From Pseudoalteromonas sp049257235 (GTDB taxonomy: Bacteria; Pseudomonadota; Gammaproteobacteria; Enterobacterales; Alteromonadaceae): DNA of 64,000 bases. Made by a program: the position numbers and the translations under genes. The stretch is taken from assembly GCF_049257235.1 (NCBI RefSeq), contig NZ_JBMMUF010000004.1, positions 186,001 to 250,000 of the forward strand, read 5' to 3'. Of this stretch, positions 60,206 to 64,000 are shown piece after piece. The notes under the pieces were generated by a model that saw only the letters and a list, made by a program, of their open reading frames with translations, did not search any database and was not told where the DNA came from. The number at the start of each line of letters is the position of its first letter. The stretch's first letter is position 1.

Positions 60206-60496
60206 TTAGTTCATGCCGTACTTTTTAAGCTTCTTACGAAGAGTACCACGGTTGATACCTAGTAAGATTGCTGCACGGGTTTGGTTACCGCGAGTATACG
60301 TCATTACTTCTTCTAGAAGTGGCGCTTCTAGCTCAGAAAGAACAAGGTCATAAACGTCTTGTACATCCTGGCCGTTAAGCTGCTTTAAGTAGTGGTGAAC
60401 AGCTTTTTTAACAGCGTCGCGAAGAGGCTGTGGTTTCTCTTGTGACTGAACGTGAGCGTTAGTAATAAAAGGAGAAGTCACATTTTGTTCAAACAT
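60206..60496 (-). CDS. fis: DNA-binding protein Fis
   Basis: 96 residues from ATG 60496 (MFEQNVTSPF); a longer frame from 60547 overlaps dusB and is not family-like. The C-terminal helix-turn-helix TRGNQTRAAILLGINRGTLR and KKLKKYGMN are nearly invariant. Fis is a nucleoid-associated protein that activates rRNA and tRNA promoters in fast growth. It is downstream of dusB in the usual operon. Confidence 0.96.
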   Translation of the reverse strand: MFEQNVTSPFITNAHVQSQEKPQPLRDAVKKAVHHYLKQLNGQDVQDVYDLVLSELEAPLLEEVMTYTRGNQTRAAILLGINRGTLRKKLKKYGMN

Positions 60497-60521
60497 CTTT
60501 ATATGTCTCTTTCTTTCTGGA

Positions 60522-61502
60522 TTAGCAATAAGTTTCAAAGTATTCATTTAGTGCATCAACCTGAGCTTCAGGTGTTTCTAATGCATTAAATACTCGCCTA
60601 AATTGACCTTCTTGGTCATGAGCTTGCAAATACCATCCAACATGTTTTCGAGCAATCCGCGGCCCCATGGGCTCACCGTAGAATTGATGAAGATTAACTA
60701 AATGCTCCATCAGGATACTGCGCACCTCTTCAATGCTAGGAGGTGGAAGTAGTTCTCCGGTTTTTAAATAGTGGTCAATTTCCCTGAAAATCCAGGGGCG
60801 ACCTTGAGCGGCTCGTCCAATCATGATGGCATCTGCGCCCGTATACTCTAGTACCTGTTGTGCTTTTTGCGGTGAGGTAATGTCACCGTTAGCAACTACA
60901 GGAATTGACACTGAGCGTTTCACGGCTCTGATCGTGTCGTATTCAGCAAAGCCTTTGTACATACATGCACGTGTGCGCCCATGTACGGCTAATGACTGAA
61001 TACCATTGTGCTCAGCGATAGCTGCAATCTCGACACCATTGCGGTTGTCCGTGTCCCAGCCGGTGCGGATTTTTAATGTGACGGGCACATCAACCGCTTC
61101 GACCACTGCTTTAACAATGGACTCGACTAAGTCGGGATACTGCAATAAAGCAGAGCCTGCGAGCTTTTTATTCACTTTTTTGGCAGGACAGCCCATATTT
61201 ATATCTATGATCTGCGCGCCATTGGAAACGTTAAATTGTGCCGCTTGTGCCATCAGTTCTGGATCAGCGCCGGCAATTTGCACTGAGCGAATACCTGATT
61301 CACCACTGTGATCCATACGTCCCATCGATTTGGCGGTTTGCCAAACTTTTGGGTTTGAAGACAACATTTCTGAAACTGCGAGTCCCGCGCCTAAGCGACG
61401 GCACAATTGCCGAAAAGGGCGATCAGTGATCCCCGCCATCGGAGCAACCATTAAGTTGTTTTCTAACTGGTAAGGACCAATTTGCACAGTGTTACAATTC
61501 AC
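60522..61502 (-). CDS. dusB: tRNA-dihydrouridine synthase B
   Basis: 326 residues. VAPMAGITDRPFRQLCRRLG binds FMN, INMGCPAKKVNKKLAGSAL holds the catalytic Cys, and KIRTGWD and VHGRTRACMYKG are Dus signatures. It reduces uridine in the D-loop of tRNA. It is followed 25 bases later by fis. The 285-base upstream gap (61503-61787) is AT-rich, should hold the dusB-fis promoter, and shows nothing else. Confidence 0.95.
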   Translation of the reverse strand: MNCNTVQIGPYQLENNLMVAPMAGITDRPFRQLCRRLGAGLAVSEMLSSNPKVWQTAKSMGRMDHSGESGIRSVQIAGADPELMAQAAQFNVSNGAQIIDINMGCPAKKVNKKLAGSALLQYPDLVESIVKAVVEAVDVPVTLKIRTGWDTDNRNGVEIAAIAEHNGIQSLAVHGRTRACMYKGFAEYDTIRAVKRSVSIPVVANGDITSPQKAQQVLEYTGADAIMIGRAAQGRPWIFREIDHYLKTGELLPPPSIEEVRSILMEHLVNLHQFYGEPMGPRIARKHVGWYLQAHDQEGQFRRVFNALETPEAQVDALNEYFETYC

Positions 61503-61787
61503 CTCGTTTCAAGGGGCGCTAAGTTTACGGTTTTTTGAGAGAAAATCAAAGGCTATAAATTGAACAAAAGTGGTTTTTTTTTAAACTTTTTGTATTGACA
61601 TTTTATAACAAGCTGAGGTGTGAGTTGTTTTGTTTAATAAATAACCACACCCTTGAAATGGCTGATGTGTAGCGGTGTTGATGGAGCGTAAACAGTGTAA
61701 AAATAGTGCGAGAAGTGCATTACAGTGGCTGCACACCACTGCAATGAAAATGAACAAAAGTGATCTGGACGTATCGATCTTGGCTGT

Positions 61788-62666
61788 TTAGTTTTTAACC
61801 CCATTGATCCGCACCCATTCACCTTCTTGAGCGATAGGCTCAAGACTGACTTTGTGCTCATAGCAACATGCCACAGAATCAGCTTGCTCAGCAAGAACAC
61901 CTGAGAGCGCTAGTTCACCACCTGAGGCCAATAAACCAATGATCACTTCGTTTAATTCACGCAGCGGCTGCGCCAAGATATTTGCGACCACCACATCCGC
62001 TTCGAAGCTCGGTTGATTCTCTGGCAGATACACTTCCAGCTGGTCGGCCACACCATTGCGCTGAGCGTTATCGATACTGGCATCAAGCGCCTGTTGATCG
62101 ATGTCGATGCCAATAACACGTTTAGCGCCTAGTTTGATAGCAGCAATGCCTAGGATGCCAGAGCCACAACCGAAGTCGACCACGGTTTTGCCGGTTAAGT
62201 CTAAGCTTTCAAGCCAACGTAGGCACAAAGCGGTGGTTGCGTGTGTACCAGTACCAAAGGCAAGGCCTGGGTCGAGCATGACATTGACGGCTGTCGGGTC
62301 GGGTACATCCAGCCAGCTTGGGCAAATCCATAAGCGTTCGCCAAACTTGATTGGTTGGAAGTTTTTCATCCACTCACGTTCCCAATCCTTGTCTTCGAGC
62401 TGTTCTATTTTGTAATGAAACTGCTCTTTAAGTTCCGGCTGTTCTTTTAAATACTCAACCACAGCTTGCATATCATGAGTTGCTTCAAATAAACCAATCA
62501 CTGTAGTTTCAGCCCAATATCTAATTTCACCTGGCTGTGGTTCGAAGATAGGCGTGTCTTTGGTGTCCATAAAAGTGACTGACGGACAGCCAACATCCAT
62601 TAGGTGGTCACTGATTGCATCTGCCGTTGCTTCGGTAGCGCGAATGCGGATTTGAATCCAAGCCAT
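61788..62666 (-). CDS. prmA: Ribosomal protein L11 methyltransferase
   Basis: 292 residues from ATG 62666 (MAWIQIRIRATEA), with GGGG seven bases before; a 16-codon extension is in frame but not family-like. LDPGLAFGTGTHATTALCL, VVDFGCGSGILGIAAIKLGA (SAM motif I) and VVANILAQPLRELNEVI (the N-I-L-A motif). It trimethylates residues of L11. The order prmA-dusB-fis matches enteric bacteria. Confidence 0.95.
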   Translation of the reverse strand: MAWIQIRIRATEATADAISDHLMDVGCPSVTFMDTKDTPIFEPQPGEIRYWAETTVIGLFEATHDMQAVVEYLKEQPELKEQFHYKIEQLEDKDWEREWMKNFQPIKFGERLWICPSWLDVPDPTAVNVMLDPGLAFGTGTHATTALCLRWLESLDLTGKTVVDFGCGSGILGIAAIKLGAKRVIGIDIDQQALDASIDNAQRNGVADQLEVYLPENQPSFEADVVVANILAQPLRELNEVIIGLLASGGELALSGVLAEQADSVACCYEHKVSLEPIAQEGEWVRINGVKN

Positions 62667-62700
62667 GTTAATCCCCATGTAGGACGAATAATGATAAGTG

Positions 62701-62744
62701 ATACCAACCCACATAAATATCTACATCCTTAAGCGGATTGGTAT
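62701..62744. repeat. Inverted repeat between prmA and rpoD
   Basis: ATACCAA (62701-62707) and TTGGTAT (62738-62744) are exact inverse complements flanking a 30-base AT-rich core. The type (ATACCAATCCGCTTAAG on the minus strand) resembles short intergenic repeats I associate with Alteromonadales genomes. Confidence 0.5.
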
Positions 62745-62750
62745 GATACA

Positions 62751-62777
62751 CAAAGGCCGCTAAAATAGCGGCCTTTG
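62751..62777 (-). terminator. Hairpin after rpoD
   Basis: CAAAGGCCGCTA-aaa-TAGCGGCCTTTG, a perfect twelve-base-pair stem 23 bases past the rpoD stop. No T run beyond TTTG, so it may be a weak terminator or RNA-stabilising stem. Confidence 0.7.
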
Positions 62778-62799
62778 ACATTCTTAAAGTAGACGCTAA

Positions 62800-64000
62800 T
62801 TATTTGTTGGCGTCTAAGAAGCTCTTCAGTAAGTCTGAACGCGAAGGGTGGCGCAATTTGCGCAGGGCTTTCGCTTCAATCTGACGAATACGCTCACGGG
62901 TTACGTCGAACTGCTTACCCACTTCCTCTAGGGTGTGGTCGGTGTTCATATCGATACCAAAACGCATACGCAGTACTTTCGCTTCACGAGCTGTTAAGCC
63001 AGCAAGTACTTCGTGAGTTGCACCTTTGAGGCTTTCCATTGTTGCTGAATCAATCGGCGATTCAATGGTTGTATCCTCAATAAAATCACCAAGATGCGAA
63101 TCTTCGTCGTCACCAATTGGTGTCTCCATTGAGATTGGCTCTTTAGCAATTTTAAGTACTTTACGGATCTTGTCTTCCGGCATCATCATACGCTCTGCCA
63201 ATTCTTCAGGATTAGGTTCACGACCCATTTCTTGAAGCATCTGGCGAGAGATACGGTTTAGCTTGTTGATTGTTTCAATCATGTGTACCGGAATACGAAT
63301 AGTACGTGCTTGGTCAGCGATTGAACGAGTGATAGCCTGACGGATCCACCACGTTGCATAAGTCGAGAACTTGTAACCACGACGGTATTCAAACTTATCA
63401 ACCGCTTTCATCAGACCAATATTACCTTCTTGGATTAGGTCCAAGAACTGTAGGCCACGGTTGGTGTACTTTTTGGCAATTGAGATTACAAGACGTAAGT
63501 TCGCTTCAACCATCTCTTTTTTCGCACGGCGAGCTTTTGCTTCACCAATACTCATACGGCGGTTGATGTCTTTAATACGCTCAATCGATAAACCTGTGCT
63601 TTGCTCAATCTGCTTAAGTTTGTTGATGCAACGCTCAATCTCTGGTTTAAGTTCAGCCAGTTTTTCTGAGTGGCTTGCGCCTGCTGCAATTTCAACGTCA
63701 AGCCATGATGCGTCAGTTTCATTGTTAGCAAAGTGCTTAACGAATGTTTTCTTCGGCATTTTAGCGACTTGTACAGATTGCTTCATGATGATGCGTTCTT
63801 GAACACGCACTTTATCCATCATGTCACGCATGTTATTAACCATGCGATCAAACTGTTTAGGTACTAGTTTGAAGGTACGGAACAACTCACCGATTTCGAT
63901 GATTGCTGCTTTGGCATCTGGGTGCGAGCGGCCTTTTTCTTCAAAAATAACACGTGCGTTGTTGTACAAGTTACGTAGGTTTTCGAAGTGAATACGCGCT
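62800..64000 (-). CDS. rpoD: RNA polymerase sigma-70 factor (partial; 5' end outside window)
   Basis: The frame is open to the right edge of the window; about 399 C-terminal residues are present. Visible are the end of the non-conserved region, region 2 (LRLVISIAKKYTNRGLQFLD, IQEGNIGLMKAVDKFEYRRG, FSTYATWWIRQAITR), region 3 (HMIETINKLNRISRQML) and region 4.2 with the helix-turn-helix LEEVGKQFDVTRERIRQIEA. It is the primary sigma factor for growth-related promoters. The C terminus SRSDLLKSFLDANK is normal, so only the N-terminal third is missing. Confidence 0.97.
   Translation of the reverse strand, partial: ARIHFENLRNLYNNARVIFEEKGRSHPDAKAAIIEIGELFRTFKLVPKQFDRMVNNMRDMMDKVRVQERIIMKQSVQVAKMPKKTFVKHFANNETDASWLDVEIAAGASHSEKLAELKPEIERCINKLKQIEQSTGLSIERIKDINRRMSIGEAKARRAKKEMVEANLRLVISIAKKYTNRGLQFLDLIQEGNIGLMKAVDKFEYRRGYKFSTYATWWIRQAITRSIADQARTIRIPVHMIETINKLNRISRQMLQEMGREPNPEELAERMMMPEDKIRKVLKIAKEPISMETPIGDDEDSHLGDFIEDTTIESPIDSATMESLKGATHEVLAGLTAREAKVLRMRFGIDMNTDHTLEEVGKQFDVTRERIRQIEAKALRKLRHPSRSDLLKSFLDANK

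Overview
The window looks like chromosomal DNA of a marine gammaproteobacterium of the Alteromonadales, most like Pseudoalteromonas. This rests on recognised proteins and gene order (prmA-dusB-fis beside purH/purD and rpoD, radC/coaBC/slmA, rpmB-rpmG without cysteine zinc sites, putP-proB-proA) and on moderate GC. No database search was possible, so the genus is an inference.

Layout. (1) 1-13857, plus strand: distal half of a surface polysaccharide (O-antigen type) cluster. An AT-rich, strain-specific front (1-7250) holds glycosyltransferases, an EpsG/Wzy-like polymerase, a CE4 deacetylase, a sugar formyltransferase and a collapsed glycosyltransferase relic. It is followed by the dTDP-L-rhamnose genes (rfbA, rfbC, rfbB, rfbD), the initiating transferase wecA, and galU-galE for UDP-sugars. 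(2) 13888-18233: an insertion-sequence scar zone. Relics of IS3-type elements flank a minus-strand cassette of acyl carrier protein, acyl-adenylating enzyme, SDR reductase and GNAT acyltransferase, which reads like a pathway that loads, reduces and transfers an acyl group, perhaps to an amino sugar of the adjacent polysaccharide. A truncated REP-associated transposase (RAYT) sits at the right edge. (3) 18292-21122: seven copies of a paired REP palindrome (BIME) around a beta-CASP metallo-beta-lactamase gene and rsuA. (4) 21136-30880: housekeeping genes slmA, coaBC, radC, rpmB, rpmG, a CPA1 antiporter, and the proline uptake/synthesis operon putP-proB-proA. (5) 30892-36377: chemoreceptor, GDPD, EamA transporter, tRNA-Ala(TGC) with a partial 60-bp duplication, a lipoprotein, a YbaK/PrdX-type deacylase and an MFS transporter. 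(6) 36593-49770: DUF2058, cytochrome c, a split set of possible sugar-acid catabolism genes (class II aldolase, enolase-superfamily dehydratase, SDR, amidohydrolase), lipoproteins including an S41 protease, a CHMI-like isomerase, and a tightly coupled four-gene operon (metallopeptidase-like protein with a lost HExxH, LysE exporter, GGCT-like protein, beta-lactamase-like hydrolase), then a histone-deacetylase-family protein. (7) 49776-56149: cyclic-di-GMP signalling (CBS-PAS-GGDEF-EAL and 7TM-DISM-degenerate GGDEF-EAL) around a DUF2797 gene. (8) 56170-64000, minus strand: purD, an exported methyltransferase-like lipoprotein, purH, fis, dusB, prmA and the 3' two thirds of rpoD.

The most distinctive points are the IS-bracketed ACP/adenylase/reductase/GNAT cassette, the paired GTAG-REP elements next to a RAYT gene cut by an IS end, the deacetylase-formyltransferase pair in the polysaccharide cluster, the metallopeptidase homologue without its zinc motif in a chain of ATGA overlaps, and the exported methyltransferase between purH and purD. 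I saw no CRISPR array, prophage, plasmid origin or recognisable defence system.
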